NCBI GenBank assembly: GCA_043764095.1
Contig: JAYUKX010000197.1
Coordinates: forward strand, 124,001 to 188,000
Reading direction: 5' to 3'
DNA: 64,000 bases
DNA from: M3007 sp043764095
GTDB lineage: Bacteria > Bacteroidota > Bacteroidia > Chitinophagales > Saprospiraceae
Below are positions 35,743 to 44,859 of the stretch, one piece after another; position 1 is the first letter of the stretch, and each line of letters starts with the position of its first letter. Made by a program: the position numbers and the translations under genes. Below the pieces are notes generated by a model. The model worked only from the letters and a program-made list of their open reading frames with translations. It was not told the DNA's origin and did not search any database.

Positions 35743-38625
35743 ATGCTTATGAATCAGTTGTTTTGCCGCAAAATTACCTTTTTTGCGCTGTTTTTTATTT
35801 TATGGAGTGTGTCAAATGCTCAAAAAGCAACCCCTTTTGAACAAAGGCTAAAGGGCTTTGACCAACGAAAAGCACTGATTGAAAATGCTACACTTGCTGT
35901 AACCGCACCCACAAGTATTGGGCCGACAGTGTTTTCGTGCCGTGTAACCGATTTGGATGTAAATCCGGCAAACCCAGCAGAAATGTATGTGGCTTACGCC
36001 TCCGGTGGATTGTGGTACACTAATAATTATGGCACTAGTTTTACACCAGTCTTTGACCATGAAGCCAGTATGACGATTGGTGACATTGCAGTGGACTGGG
36101 CAAAAAATGTGATCTGGGTAGGTACTGGCGAGGCCAATAGTAGTCGTTCATCCTATGCAGGTACGGGTATTTACAGGAGTGGAGATGGGGGCAAAACCTG
36201 GGAATGGCGAGGCCTGCCCGAAAGCCACCATATTGGACGTATCGTATTGCACCCTACTAATCCAAATGTGATTTGGGTGGCGGTATTGGGTCATTTGTAC
36301 TCACCTAATGTAGAACGCGGGGTATATCGCAGCGGCGATGGTGGCCAAACCTGGCAACGTACCTTATTTATTAATGAAACAACAGGTGCTGTTGATTTGT
36401 GTATTGATCCCAATGTACCCAATACTATTTATGCCGCTACTTGGCAAAAGACGCGTTCTGCATGGAATTTTACAGGTGCAGGTGCAGGATCGGGTATATG
36501 GAAAAGTACCGACGGTGGACTTACCTTCAACCTGATCGTCAATGGCTTCCCAACTGGTGAAAAAACAGGCCGAATTGGCCTAACAGCAGGCCTTAAAGAT
36601 GGAAAAACCATTTTGTATGCCTCCGTGGATAATCAGAACCCGGCACCGGATCAACCTAAAAGCAAAGAAAAAGACGAATTGACCAAAGATGTATTGCGTA
36701 CTATTTCAGTCGCAGATTTTGCGAAATTGGATGACGATAAGATTACAGCGTATCTGCGGGCAAATGATTTTCCAGAGTCCTATACTGCTGCGAAAGTAAA
36801 AGATTTGGTTAGTAAAAATAAAATTGCCCCGATTGCTTTGGTTGAATATTTAGAGGATGCCAATAATAACCTGTTTGAAACGAACTATATCGGCGCAGAA
36901 GTCTATCGTTCCGAAGATGGTGGTGGCTCTTGGCGCAAAACGCATACCATGTCTATGGAACAAATCAATTTCACCTACGGTTACTATTTCTCCAATATCC
37001 GCTGCGCGCCCAATAATGCAGATCAAGTATATCTAATGGGCTATTTAATCATTAAATCGGATGATGGCGGTAAAAACTGGACGAGTATCAGTGGCGATAA
37101 TGTACACGCCGACCACCATGCGCTGTATGTACACCCTTCCAAACCGGGACTTTTGATGAATGGCAATGATGGAGGTCTTAATATTTCATGGGACAATGGG
37201 AAATCGTGGATTTTGTGCAATAATCCTCCTGTTGGCCAGTTTTACGCCATTAATGTGGATGAAGCCGACAACTATAATGTGTATGGTGGCGCGCAGGATA
37301 ACGGTGTTTGGGTAGGGCCTGCTAGTTATAAGTCCAGTACTGGATGGCACCAATCTGGAGATTATCCCTATAAAGAACTTTTGGGTGGTGATGGCATGCA
37401 GGTAGAAGTGGATACCCGCGAGAATATTGTTGTTTATACCGGTTTCCAATTTGGTAATTACTTCCGCATTAACCGTCGCAATGGTCAACAAAAAGAAATT
37501 ACGCCAAAGCACGAATTAGGAGAGCGGCCGCTTCGGTTCAATTGGCAAACGCCTATCCACCTTAGCCGGCACCACCAAGATATTCTTTACCTTGGTGCGA
37601 ATCGCCTGTATCGCTCCTTTGATCGTGGGGATAAATGGGAGGCTATTTCAGGCGATCTCACCAAGGGCGGAAAACCAGGCAATGTTCCTTACGGCACCCT
37701 AACAACTATCCACGAAAGCCCTTTAAAATTTGGCTTGTTATATACCGGTTCTGACGACGGTTTGGTGCATATCACACGGGATGGTGGTGATACTTGGACG
37801 CGTATTACGACTGGTTTGCCCGAAAATCTTTGGGTTTCGCGGGTGCAAGCGTCCGCGCACGAGAAGGGTAGGGTATATGTGTCCCTCAATGGGTATCGGT
37901 TGGATGATTTTAACGCATACCTATATATATCTAATGATTTTGGTAAAACGTGGGTGCGCATAGGTACTAATTTGCCCGCAGAACCGATCAATGTAGTTCG
38001 GGAAGACCCCTCCAATCCTGATATTTTGTACGTTGGTACTGATAATGGTGCTTATATTTCTAATGATCGCGGGCAAAATTTCCAATCCGTCTCCTCCGAT
38101 TTTCCTGCTGTGCCAGTACACGATTTGGTGGTACAGGCACGAGAAAAAGACCTCATAATTGGAACACATGGCCGCTCCATGTATAAAATGTCGGTGCGCT
38201 ATACACAAAAGATCAATGCTGATGTATTGTCGCAACCGCTCACGCTTTTTGATATTGATAAAAAACGTTTTGCCAAAGTATGGGGCAAAAAAGTGGCTTG
38301 GAAAACAGCGGCAGACCCAGAATTACCTATCTATTTTTATAGTACAACCGCTGGGAAAGCAAGTTATAAAGTACAGTTGAAAAATGGCCCAGAAGTACAA
38401 CGTGGCGAATTGAACACAAAGGCTGGTTTGAATCGGTTCAATTATAATTTAGACATAAAAGAGGACAATATGCGTGCTTATTTGCGTAAATTGAATGATA
38501 ATGCAAAGCAACCAATTGATCCACCATTGTCGGATACGGGCAAGTATTATCTTCAAAAAGAGACCTATATCTTTACCTTGGAGCAAGGCGGAAAGACCGT
38601 TTCAAAAGAATTTGTAATTGAATAA
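35743..38625 (+). CDS. Secreted sortilin/VPS10-type BNR-repeat protein
   Basis: This 960-residue protein has a signal peptide (ITFFALFFILWSVSNAQ). It carries about ten Asp-box/BNR repeats of the S-x-DGG-x-T-W type (GDGGKTWEWRG, GDGGQTWQRT, EDGGGSWRKT, DDGGKNWTSI, DGGDTWTRIT, DFGKTWVRIG), which build a large beta-propeller as in sortilins and sialidases. No sialidase catalytic Arg-triad or RIP motif is recognised, and no T9SS tail. Its role may be periplasmic or surface binding. It is 3 bp upstream of the methyltransferase gene, so the two are probably cotranscribed. Confidence 0.85.
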   Translation: MLMNQLFCRKITFFALFFILWSVSNAQKATPFEQRLKGFDQRKALIENATLAVTAPTSIGPTVFSCRVTDLDVNPANPAEMYVAYASGGLWYTNNYGTSFTPVFDHEASMTIGDIAVDWAKNVIWVGTGEANSSRSSYAGTGIYRSGDGGKTWEWRGLPESHHIGRIVLHPTNPNVIWVAVLGHLYSPNVERGVYRSGDGGQTWQRTLFINETTGAVDLCIDPNVPNTIYAATWQKTRSAWNFTGAGAGSGIWKSTDGGLTFNLIVNGFPTGEKTGRIGLTAGLKDGKTILYASVDNQNPAPDQPKSKEKDELTKDVLRTISVADFAKLDDDKITAYLRANDFPESYTAAKVKDLVSKNKIAPIALVEYLEDANNNLFETNYIGAEVYRSEDGGGSWRKTHTMSMEQINFTYGYYFSNIRCAPNNADQVYLMGYLIIKSDDGGKNWTSISGDNVHADHHALYVHPSKPGLLMNGNDGGLNISWDNGKSWILCNNPPVGQFYAINVDEADNYNVYGGAQDNGVWVGPASYKSSTGWHQSGDYPYKELLGGDGMQVEVDTRENIVVYTGFQFGNYFRINRRNGQQKEITPKHELGERPLRFNWQTPIHLSRHHQDILYLGANRLYRSFDRGDKWEAISGDLTKGGKPGNVPYGTLTTIHESPLKFGLLYTGSDDGLVHITRDGGDTWTRITTGLPENLWVSRVQASAHEKGRVYVSLNGYRLDDFNAYLYISNDFGKTWVRIGTNLPAEPINVVREDPSNPDILYVGTDNGAYISNDRGQNFQSVSSDFPAVPVHDLVVQAREKDLIIGTHGRSMYKMSVRYTQKINADVLSQPLTLFDIDKKRFAKVWGKKVAWKTAADPELPIYFYSTTAGKASYKVQLKNGPEVQRGELNTKAGLNRFNYNLDIKEDNMRAYLRKLNDNAKQPIDPPLSDTGKYYLQKETYIFTLEQGGKTVSKEFVIE

Positions 38626-38628
38626 AAA

Positions 38629-39168
38629 ATGGAAAAATTATCCATGCAGGAATTAGGCCGAATTTCCCCTGAGGCGTTTCGTGCTGTTGAAAAAAAACCT
38701 TTTGTATTGGTGCTTGATAATATCCGATCGGGACTTAATATTGGATCAATGTTTCGCACTGCCGATGCATTTGCTTTGACCAAACTGGTGCTTTGTGGAA
38801 TAACCGTGCAACCGCCCCACCGCGAGATACTCAAAACTGCACTGGGAAGCACCGATACCGTGGACTGGGAATGGGCAGAAAACACCAAAGATGCGGTACT
38901 TGCACTTAGAGCAGAAGGCTATAAAGTATTTGCTATTGAACAGACCTCTCAACCTGTTTGGCTACAGGAATTTAAAGTGCTAGCAGGCGAAAAATATGCC
39001 TTTGTGCTTGGGAATGAAGTAGATGGAGTAGGAGAGGAGGCGCTACACTGTTGCGACGGTGCAATAGAAATTCCACAATTTGGCACTAAGCATTCGCTCA
39101 ATGTGGCGGTTGCTTGCGGGATTGTTGTTTGGGAGGCAGTTCGTGGCTATGCAGGGACGGGCAAATAA
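38629..39168 (+). CDS. SpoU/TrmH family RNA methyltransferase
   Basis: This 179-residue SPOUT enzyme methylates ribose 2'-OH in RNA with S-adenosylmethionine. Three motifs are visible: the N-terminal VLDNIRSGLNIGSMFRTADAF, the middle VLGNEVDGVGEEAL and the knot EIPQFGTKHSLNVAVACGI. It is a compact form lacking an N-terminal substrate domain, like TrmL or a minimal TrmH. The target RNA cannot be told. It lies directly downstream of the BNR gene. Confidence 0.9.
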   Translation: MEKLSMQELGRISPEAFRAVEKKPFVLVLDNIRSGLNIGSMFRTADAFALTKLVLCGITVQPPHREILKTALGSTDTVDWEWAENTKDAVLALRAEGYKVFAIEQTSQPVWLQEFKVLAGEKYAFVLGNEVDGVGEEALHCCDGAIEIPQFGTKHSLNVAVACGIVVWEAVRGYAGTGK

Positions 39169-39213
39169 GTGATTGAATAGGAGTTATTTACGAATTATGT
39201 TCTTTATATATGT

Positions 39214-39504
39214 ATTGTCGGCGTTACTTCGAGTCTAATGTCGTCAGCTAAACGATATATTAACCACGAAGTGGTTGAACTTGAATAGCCCCGAATGCAA
39301 TTCGGGATTAATTGGAGGACGTTTGACAACCCTGAAAGGGTTGAACTTAATGAAACGCGCACAATACGTTGACGTTCAACCACTTCGTGGTTATTAAAAT
39401 ACCCCCTTAATCCCCGAATTTCATTCAGGGCTATTCACGTTTAACCACTTCGTGGTTGGTATATCGTTAATTTGAAGACATTAGACTCGAGTCGCGCCGA
39501 CAAT
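39214..39504. repeat. Composite inverted-repeat element (MITE- or REP-like)
   Basis: The element has perfect 10-bp termini (ATTGTCGGCG at 39214 and CGCCGACAAT at 39495-39504) and imperfect complementary arms of about 90 bp. Inside are smaller hairpins: AACCACGAAGTGGTT (39262-39276) and its inverse AACCACTTCGTGGTT (39378-39392, 39443-39457), CCCGAATGCAATTCGGG near 39290, AACCCTGAAAGGGTT near 39329, and a decayed CCCGAAT/ATTCAGGG near 39413-39430. Most are flanked by TTGAAC. No coding potential is seen and no obvious target-site duplication is found. It fills most of the gap between the methyltransferase and the next gene. Confidence 0.8.
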
Positions 39505-39520
39505 CAGTCAATACCTAAAA

Positions 39521-40111
39521 CTAATCCCTCCGTCCCCTTAAGTTAAAGAACGTCCTGATACCCAGTTCTGCACCAATATTTTTTTCTTTCACATAATAAT
39601 TGGCACTTCCAAACATCTCCGTATTTCGGATAATATCGCGGATATAAAAATAACCAAATTCAAGACCAATCGAATAATCGAGTTTGCCGGAAGGGCTGTC
39701 GTCGGGTCGGTTTTTAGACGGTAAAAAATTATATCGAATGCCACCTTTGGCCATCATTGTATAGGCGGGACGATGTGTTTTAGCGCATTTGTTGCCATTA
39801 GAGCGGTAACGGCCTGCACCTACCTCCATTTTTACAAAAGGTGTGGTCAAAAGGGTTTCTAAAAGGTCATTACTCTGTGGATCTACCGTAAAAATAGAAC
39901 CGCCACCAAAACGGACAACGCCATTGTGATTGGCAATATTCATCGTCAAATCGGTGCCTAATCCCAAATTATTACTGATATTGGCAGCATCAGGGGCTGT
40001 GAAATAGAATGCTGGGCCATCCAAAAATAAGCGCGGGCCATATTGTGCCTGAACAGCACTATTCGAAAATAAGCAAATGAAAACAATAAATGTAAAGTAA
40101 GGATAACGCAT
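39521..40111 (-). CDS. Secreted outer-membrane beta-barrel-like protein
   Basis: This 196-residue protein has a signal peptide (YFTFIVFICLFSNSAVQAQ) and alternating aromatic/polar strands (GLELGFGYFYIRDIIRN-like, LGIRTFFNLRGRRD at the C-terminus). The C-terminal aromatic pattern suggests a small outer-membrane barrel. I recognise no named family. It is monocistronic, bracketed by two inverted-repeat elements. Confidence 0.6.
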   Translation of the reverse strand: MRYPYFTFIVFICLFSNSAVQAQYGPRLFLDGPAFYFTAPDAANISNNLGLGTDLTMNIANHNGVVRFGGGSIFTVDPQSNDLLETLLTTPFVKMEVGAGRYRSNGNKCAKTHRPAYTMMAKGGIRYNFLPSKNRPDDSPSGKLDYSIGLEFGYFYIRDIIRNTEMFGSANYYVKEKNIGAELGIRTFFNLRGRRD

Positions 40112-40205
40112 AGTTTAAGTTTGTGTATGTTTGCGGCAAGATACAAGTACGCTTGCTTTTGCTGCCTTGTACCTTTAGAAACGAATAATGTTACATTTAA
40201 TACAT

Positions 40206-40370
40206 TAGAGATTATGTAACTTTATTTTTGAGGCCGGAATTGATCTTTTTGCCCCCCATCTTCTTTCCTTTTTTCGCCGTAATTGCCCCATTATGGCTGC
40301 AAAAAGCGCATTGCTGGGAACAAAAAACTCTAATTCCGGCCTATACAAAAATAAAATTACATAATCTCTA
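40206..40370. repeat. Inverted-repeat element upstream of the GNAT gene
   Basis: The left arm TAGAGATTATGTAACTTTA, continuing through TTTTTGAGGCCGGAATT (to 40241), is mirrored by AATTCCGGCC-x-ACAAAAATAAAATTACATAATCTCTA (40332-40370, in pieces), with a few mismatches. The loop of about 90 bp is not coding. Symmetry over about 38 bp is far more than a terminator needs, and no T-run follows. Confidence 0.7.
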
Positions 40371-40388
40371 TTGAAAGATAGATAAAAA

Positions 40389-40817
40389 ATGGTCTATAAT
40401 TTCCAAATTTTGACAAAAAAATCCGAAATGTTGCCGCATTGGGCATTGATTGCTCAATTGAATAATACCGTTACGGAAGCATATTTGGACGAAGTGCTGG
40501 ACGATATGATTGCCCACAAATACCGTATGGTCGTTGTATTGGACGGCGAACACTGCGCTGGCTTGGCTGGAATATGGGTAGCTACCAAGATTTACAGCGG
40601 GAAATACCTCGAAATGGACAATGTGGTGGTAGATAAAGACTACCGATCGCATGGCATCGGCACTTTACTCACCAATTATATTACCCAACTCGCCCTTGAT
40701 GAAGGTTGCAAAACCATGATGCTGGATGCTTATCTGGAAAATGAAAAAGCACATACCTTCTACGAACGTGCTGGTTTTATCAGGCGTGGCTACCATTTTG
40801 TTAAGACAATTGGATAG
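40389..40817 (+). CDS. GNAT family N-acetyltransferase
   Basis: This 142-residue acetyl-CoA-dependent acetyltransferase has the GNAT core with the acetyl-CoA loop KDYRSHGIGTLLTNYITQLA (Q/R-x-x-G-x-G/A) and a C-terminal YERAGFIRRGYHF. The N-terminus (MVYNFQILTKKSEML) is atypical. The substrate is unknown. It is convergent with the Hsp70 gene, with a gap of 7 bp. Confidence 0.9.
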   Translation: MVYNFQILTKKSEMLPHWALIAQLNNTVTEAYLDEVLDDMIAHKYRMVVVLDGEHCAGLAGIWVATKIYSGKYLEMDNVVVDKDYRSHGIGTLLTNYITQLALDEGCKTMMLDAYLENEKAHTFYERAGFIRRGYHFVKTIG

Positions 40818-40824
40818 CATAACC

Positions 40825-43317
40825 TTATCCTAAGCCTACAAAACCGCTTTGTCCAGTTTGTTTATCTTTTGGCCAAATGGCGTACAGATTATATACGATG
40901 GACAATACTTCGTCGTAGTTTTGGCGGCCTAATGCCCGTTCTCCCAACTCTTTTAGTTGTTGTGCACGGCGAGGCTCGGTGTAATCATTATCCGGTAACA
41001 TTGCATAATAGTGAAATAACGCAGCGACATACTGCGGATCTTTTTGTTTTATTTCCCATGCTAAGGTTTCTAATTCCTTGATCTTTTGGCGCAAAACGGA
41101 TGCATCTCCTTCGTCTAAATAACTGCGTTCGTTATCAATAATTTTGTTGTAGCGTTCGCTATTTGAAGTACTTGGGTATTTTTCAATAAAATGGGCTGTC
41201 TCGCGCTTACAGTCGAAATACTCTGTTTTTACCGATTCTATACGCGTATTTTGCAATGACAAATCCAAACTTTGTGCGATACGGCGTTTTTGCTCTTCAA
41301 TTTGGTATTTTTTATCGCTCATATCATCATCCCGCAGCGTGGCCAGTTGTCCGCTGATGGCCTGTAATTCTTCTTCAATACGCTTCACCCTTGCTGCCAT
41401 TTCAAAGCGTTCACTACTTTCTAAATTACCCATTTCTTTCCGTACGATATACAATAAATCACGTACTTCATCGCGCAATTTACCCAATAATACATGGCGC
41501 TCGGATGGATTGAATACGTTATTGTACTCTTGTCCGGTCATCGCCAAATACGCATTTACTTTGAGGTCGCGGGATTCGGACAGTTCGAGCGTGATTTCAA
41601 CATCGGAGCCTTTGACGAGATTGAATGGAATATCGCGGCCTTTTATTTCGATCACCCCAAGCGTAAGGCAGGAAGCGGGCGTTGCGCCTCTTTTTCCTTC
41701 TAATACATTGATAATCAAACGATCATCAGAACCTTTTTCGATGGTTTTACTAATCGTTTTGATAATTGTTTTGCGCAATGGCAGGATCGCATTTTTATCA
41801 AAAATAGGTTCTAGGCGCGTGGTTAGGTTTTCAATATCATCTACTTCAATACAAATATCATTGGGCAATGGCTGGCCATGCAAATTGAATTTGCCGTGCA
41901 TAATGTTCACCGGAGCAGCATCGGAAGGGATAATATTTTGGTATTTATCGTAGAACTTTAGCAAAAATGTATTAAAAATATCCCTAGTTAAAGGCAAAAG
42001 TTCGGAAATGCGTTCTGCTGCGGGCTTTAAACCAGAATCATACCCACCGTCTTCACGGGTAATACGGTATTGTGCTTCTTGCCATTCACCGTCAATTTGT
42101 GCAGTAAAATACTCCTGTGTTTCCTGACTTACTTTTTGGTAAGCCGTTTTTACTTTTATGCGCGCTTCGCCATTGGAAACCAAGGCATCTGCTGCGTTTT
42201 CATTGAGTTGAATGGTTTTAGTTCCAGCATAAAATGCCGCTCCAACCGCAACTGCGGTAGTAGGATCGGTTTTGATATTGACGGGTATATGTAGTATTTC
42301 GGTCAATCGGCGGCGGACATAAGGAATATACGTACTACCACCCACCAAAACGACCTGTTTAATATCCGAATTTTTGAGATGGTTACGGTCGATTAAGTCT
42401 TTGAGCAACGAAATCGTCCCTTCAATTTTATCAGCAATAACGCGTTCAAAATCGGTTCTGTTAATTGGTACAATGTATTCCAATTCCCAGCCCTCGTCAT
42501 CCTCAATTTCAAATTCTATTTCAGCAGATTCTGAAGACGAAAGTTGTATTTTTGCTTGTTCTGCCTTGTAAAGTAGTTCAAAATACGATTTTTCTAAGCG
42601 ACCGCCCTTGTTTTTTAAATCTGCCAAAAGGTTATTAAATTTGCCTTTGCTTGCCAAAAAAGGCGCAATAAACTCATCAATAATCATGGTATCAAAATCA
42701 AGTCCACCGAGGTAATTATCTCCTTCGTGATCTATGACACGCATATCACCGCTGTCCATCCGCACCAGTGCAGCATCGAAGGTACCGCCGCCGAGGTCGT
42801 ACACCAACCACTGCCCCTCCAAAGTTTCCCCTTCTACGGTATTGGCAAACGCAAGACTGGCCGCTACGGGTTCTTGCAACAAAGCCACTTCTTTAAAACC
42901 AGCTTCGTATCCGGCTTTTTTGGTCGCATTACTCTGGATGGTATCAAACGAAGCAGGAATAGTGATGACCACCGATTGAGGTTGTTGGCCATCCATTAAG
43001 AAGGTTTTTAACTCGCGCAATACGCAAGCAGACAAGTCGATGGGCGATTTTTCTGCTTTTAAGTTGGGTACATAATAGTTTTCGGAGGTACCCATTTTTC
43101 GTTTGAAAAAGCCAAAAACATTGGATGGGTCTTTACTGACCAGTTCTTTTGCTTTTTCGCCCACAATAGTGCGTTCATTTCGGAATGCTACTACGGAGGG
43201 CAACGTATTTTTCCAGCTGATTGGGCTTTTAAAAATCTCTACTTTCCCGCCTTCATAATGCGCAATGAGCGAATTGGTTGTACCTAGATCAATGGCATAA
43301 TTTATGGTTTTTGACAT
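40825..43317 (-). CDS. Non-canonical Hsp70 family protein
   Basis: This 830-residue protein has a full DnaK-type ATPase (YAIDLGTTNSLIAHYEGG, phosphate-2 loop LVYDLGGGTFDAALV, adenosine motif VVLVGGSTYIPYVR) but a divergent substrate domain (390-590), and replaces the lid with a long helical C-terminus of about 220 residues. It is not the housekeeping DnaK. It starts overlapping the small upstream partner by 16 bp. No DnaJ is adjacent. Its clients cannot be identified from the window; the neighbours point to surface polysaccharide. Confidence 0.92.
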   Translation of the reverse strand: MSKTINYAIDLGTTNSLIAHYEGGKVEIFKSPISWKNTLPSVVAFRNERTIVGEKAKELVSKDPSNVFGFFKRKMGTSENYYVPNLKAEKSPIDLSACVLRELKTFLMDGQQPQSVVITIPASFDTIQSNATKKAGYEAGFKEVALLQEPVAASLAFANTVEGETLEGQWLVYDLGGGTFDAALVRMDSGDMRVIDHEGDNYLGGLDFDTMIIDEFIAPFLASKGKFNNLLADLKNKGGRLEKSYFELLYKAEQAKIQLSSSESAEIEFEIEDDEGWELEYIVPINRTDFERVIADKIEGTISLLKDLIDRNHLKNSDIKQVVLVGGSTYIPYVRRRLTEILHIPVNIKTDPTTAVAVGAAFYAGTKTIQLNENAADALVSNGEARIKVKTAYQKVSQETQEYFTAQIDGEWQEAQYRITREDGGYDSGLKPAAERISELLPLTRDIFNTFLLKFYDKYQNIIPSDAAPVNIMHGKFNLHGQPLPNDICIEVDDIENLTTRLEPIFDKNAILPLRKTIIKTISKTIEKGSDDRLIINVLEGKRGATPASCLTLGVIEIKGRDIPFNLVKGSDVEITLELSESRDLKVNAYLAMTGQEYNNVFNPSERHVLLGKLRDEVRDLLYIVRKEMGNLESSERFEMAARVKRIEEELQAISGQLATLRDDDMSDKKYQIEEQKRRIAQSLDLSLQNTRIESVKTEYFDCKRETAHFIEKYPSTSNSERYNKIIDNERSYLDEGDASVLRQKIKELETLAWEIKQKDPQYVAALFHYYAMLPDNDYTEPRRAQQLKELGERALGRQNYDEVLSIVYNLYAIWPKDKQTGQSGFVGLG

Positions 43318-43619
43318 ATTACAATTCCTTTTTGAAGGATCGTCATGCGTTCTCCTTCTTTAAAATAAATAATGGGTTTAATTACGTCAGTAACAACAAG
43401 TTCACGTGTATTGTTCCCAACAATGCTGGCTTCCACGTCGGTACGTGTTTCGTTATACGGCTCTCCAAGCGGGTTGTGGGTACGATACCCCATTTCCTCA
43501 AAAGTCTCTCGGATACGATCCAACGGTCGTTGTAGCGCACTTGCATCTGGGATGCGTTGCATTTTTTTTTCCAGTTCAAAAAACTGATTGAGTATTTTTA
43601 GGTGGTTACTGTGTGGCAT
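43302..43619 (-). CDS. Small GrpE-like partner of the Hsp70
   Basis: This 105-residue protein has a helical N-terminus (LKILNQFFELEKKMQRI) and a C-terminal part (ETRTDVEASIVGNNTRELVV, then DVIKPIIYFKEGERMTIL-QKGIVI) that resembles the beta-wing of GrpE, which interacts with the Hsp70 ATPase. It overlaps the Hsp70 start by 16 bp, and translational coupling is likely. It lacks the long coiled-coil of GrpE. I infer a dedicated nucleotide exchange or regulatory factor; this is not a recognised named family. Confidence 0.6.
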   Translation of the reverse strand: MPHSNHLKILNQFFELEKKMQRIPDASALQRPLDRIRETFEEMGYRTHNPLGEPYNETRTDVEASIVGNNTRELVVTDVIKPIIYFKEGERMTILQKGIVICQKP

Positions 43620-43636
43620 TGCTATACATTTTGTTG

Positions 43637-43644
43637 CAAAGATA
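43637..43644 (-). promoter_or_regulatory. Possible -7 box for the GrpE-like/Hsp70 pair
   Basis: The minus strand reads TATCTTTG in the 37-bp gap behind the glycosyltransferase, 18 bp before the start of the small gene. No strong TTG box. Confidence 0.45.
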
Positions 43645-43656
43645 AGAATATATTCT

Positions 43657-44859
43657 TTACTGTTTTGCCCTTGTTTTTCTTTGGATATTAGTGATTAATT
43701 CGAGGTAGAGTTGGCCAACTATAGACGCATCGTATTCTTTGATGGCCTTTTCGCGGCCTAGCATACCCATAATATGTTGGTTTTCACGATCTTTTGTACA
43801 ACAATCTAACATGGTTTGATAGAGTGCTTCGGCATCTTTTATAGGGACAATATAGCCTGTTTTGCCCGGGACAACCGTCTCTTTACAACCGGGGGTATCT
43901 GTTGTGATTAAAGGTTTTCCCATAGCCATTGCTTCCAGTAATACTTTGGACAGTCCTTCGCGATAAGAAGGTAGCACAATCCAATCGGATTGAGCAATGA
44001 TTGGACGAACATCATCTGTTGCACCTTTATAATCGATAAATCCTTTTTGTACCCAACCAATGAGTTCATTGCGTTGAATATGAGCGGGATTTTCGTCGTC
44101 TAAATGACCCATTACCCAGCATTGAGCAGAAGGGAAAGACTGGCGTAGTCGGCCTGCAGCCTCCGCAAATTCCCTTAGCCCCTTGTCGTATAATAATCGG
44201 CCTAATAAAGTGAAAACTGGCCCATCTGTTAATTCTGTTTTAGGCAATGGGCTAAAAAAAGTTGTATCAATACCACACCCGGGTACGCGCAATGTTTTTG
44301 CGGGATGGATCATCTTTTTTGCGACCATCAAATCCAAATCTTCTTGGTTTTCAAATACAACTTTTTCCGTTTTTAAAAAAGAAAATCGGTACAGCCACCT
44401 TGAAATAAAAGGGATTAAGCCACGATGCAAAAAAGTATAACCTAGACCAGTAACTACACAAATGGATGGTATCTGAGCCGACCATGCACCCAAATTGCCC
44501 CAAATATTCGCTTGTACGCCATAATGAATGACAACATCAGGCTTCAATTCTTCATACACTGTTTTGAACTCATGGATCATCCCAAGTGATGCTGTGATAC
44601 TAACACTGTTGCGTCTAAAGGATTGAAGACCGATAAATTCGATACCCGGTTCGTGCATCAAGGCACTTACCGATTCATCTACAGGGGCAATAACTACGAT
44701 TTTATAACCCGCCTGATGCAATGCTCTAATAACAGGAAGTCTGAAATTATAAATTGACCAAGCCAAGTTGCCCACTAAAGCAATAACGCCTTTGTGGGGC
44801 GCGGCTGTTACGGCATTAATATCGCTTTGTTGATCGATGTGCATTAAATTTTTGGTCAA
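43657..44859 (-). CDS. Glycosyltransferase family 4 protein
   Basis: This 400-residue GT-B enzyme builds surface polysaccharide or lipid-linked glycans. Its C-terminal donor domain has the family signature FTLLGRLLYDKGLREFAEA and the E-x7-E catalytic-type motif SYREGLSKVLLEAMAMGKPL. The N-terminal domain starts ALVGNLAWSIYNFRLPVIR. It starts inside the flippase coding region (44 bp overlap), so the two are coupled; ATG 44844 is an alternative. Confidence 0.92.
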   Translation of the reverse strand: MTKNLMHIDQQSDINAVTAAPHKGVIALVGNLAWSIYNFRLPVIRALHQAGYKIVVIAPVDESVSALMHEPGIEFIGLQSFRRNSVSITASLGMIHEFKTVYEELKPDVVIHYGVQANIWGNLGAWSAQIPSICVVTGLGYTFLHRGLIPFISRWLYRFSFLKTEKVVFENQEDLDLMVAKKMIHPAKTLRVPGCGIDTTFFSPLPKTELTDGPVFTLLGRLLYDKGLREFAEAAGRLRQSFPSAQCWVMGHLDDENPAHIQRNELIGWVQKGFIDYKGATDDVRPIIAQSDWIVLPSYREGLSKVLLEAMAMGKPLITTDTPGCKETVVPGKTGYIVPIKDAEALYQTMLDCCTKDRENQHIMGMLGREKAIKEYDASIVGQLYLELITNIQRKTRAKQ

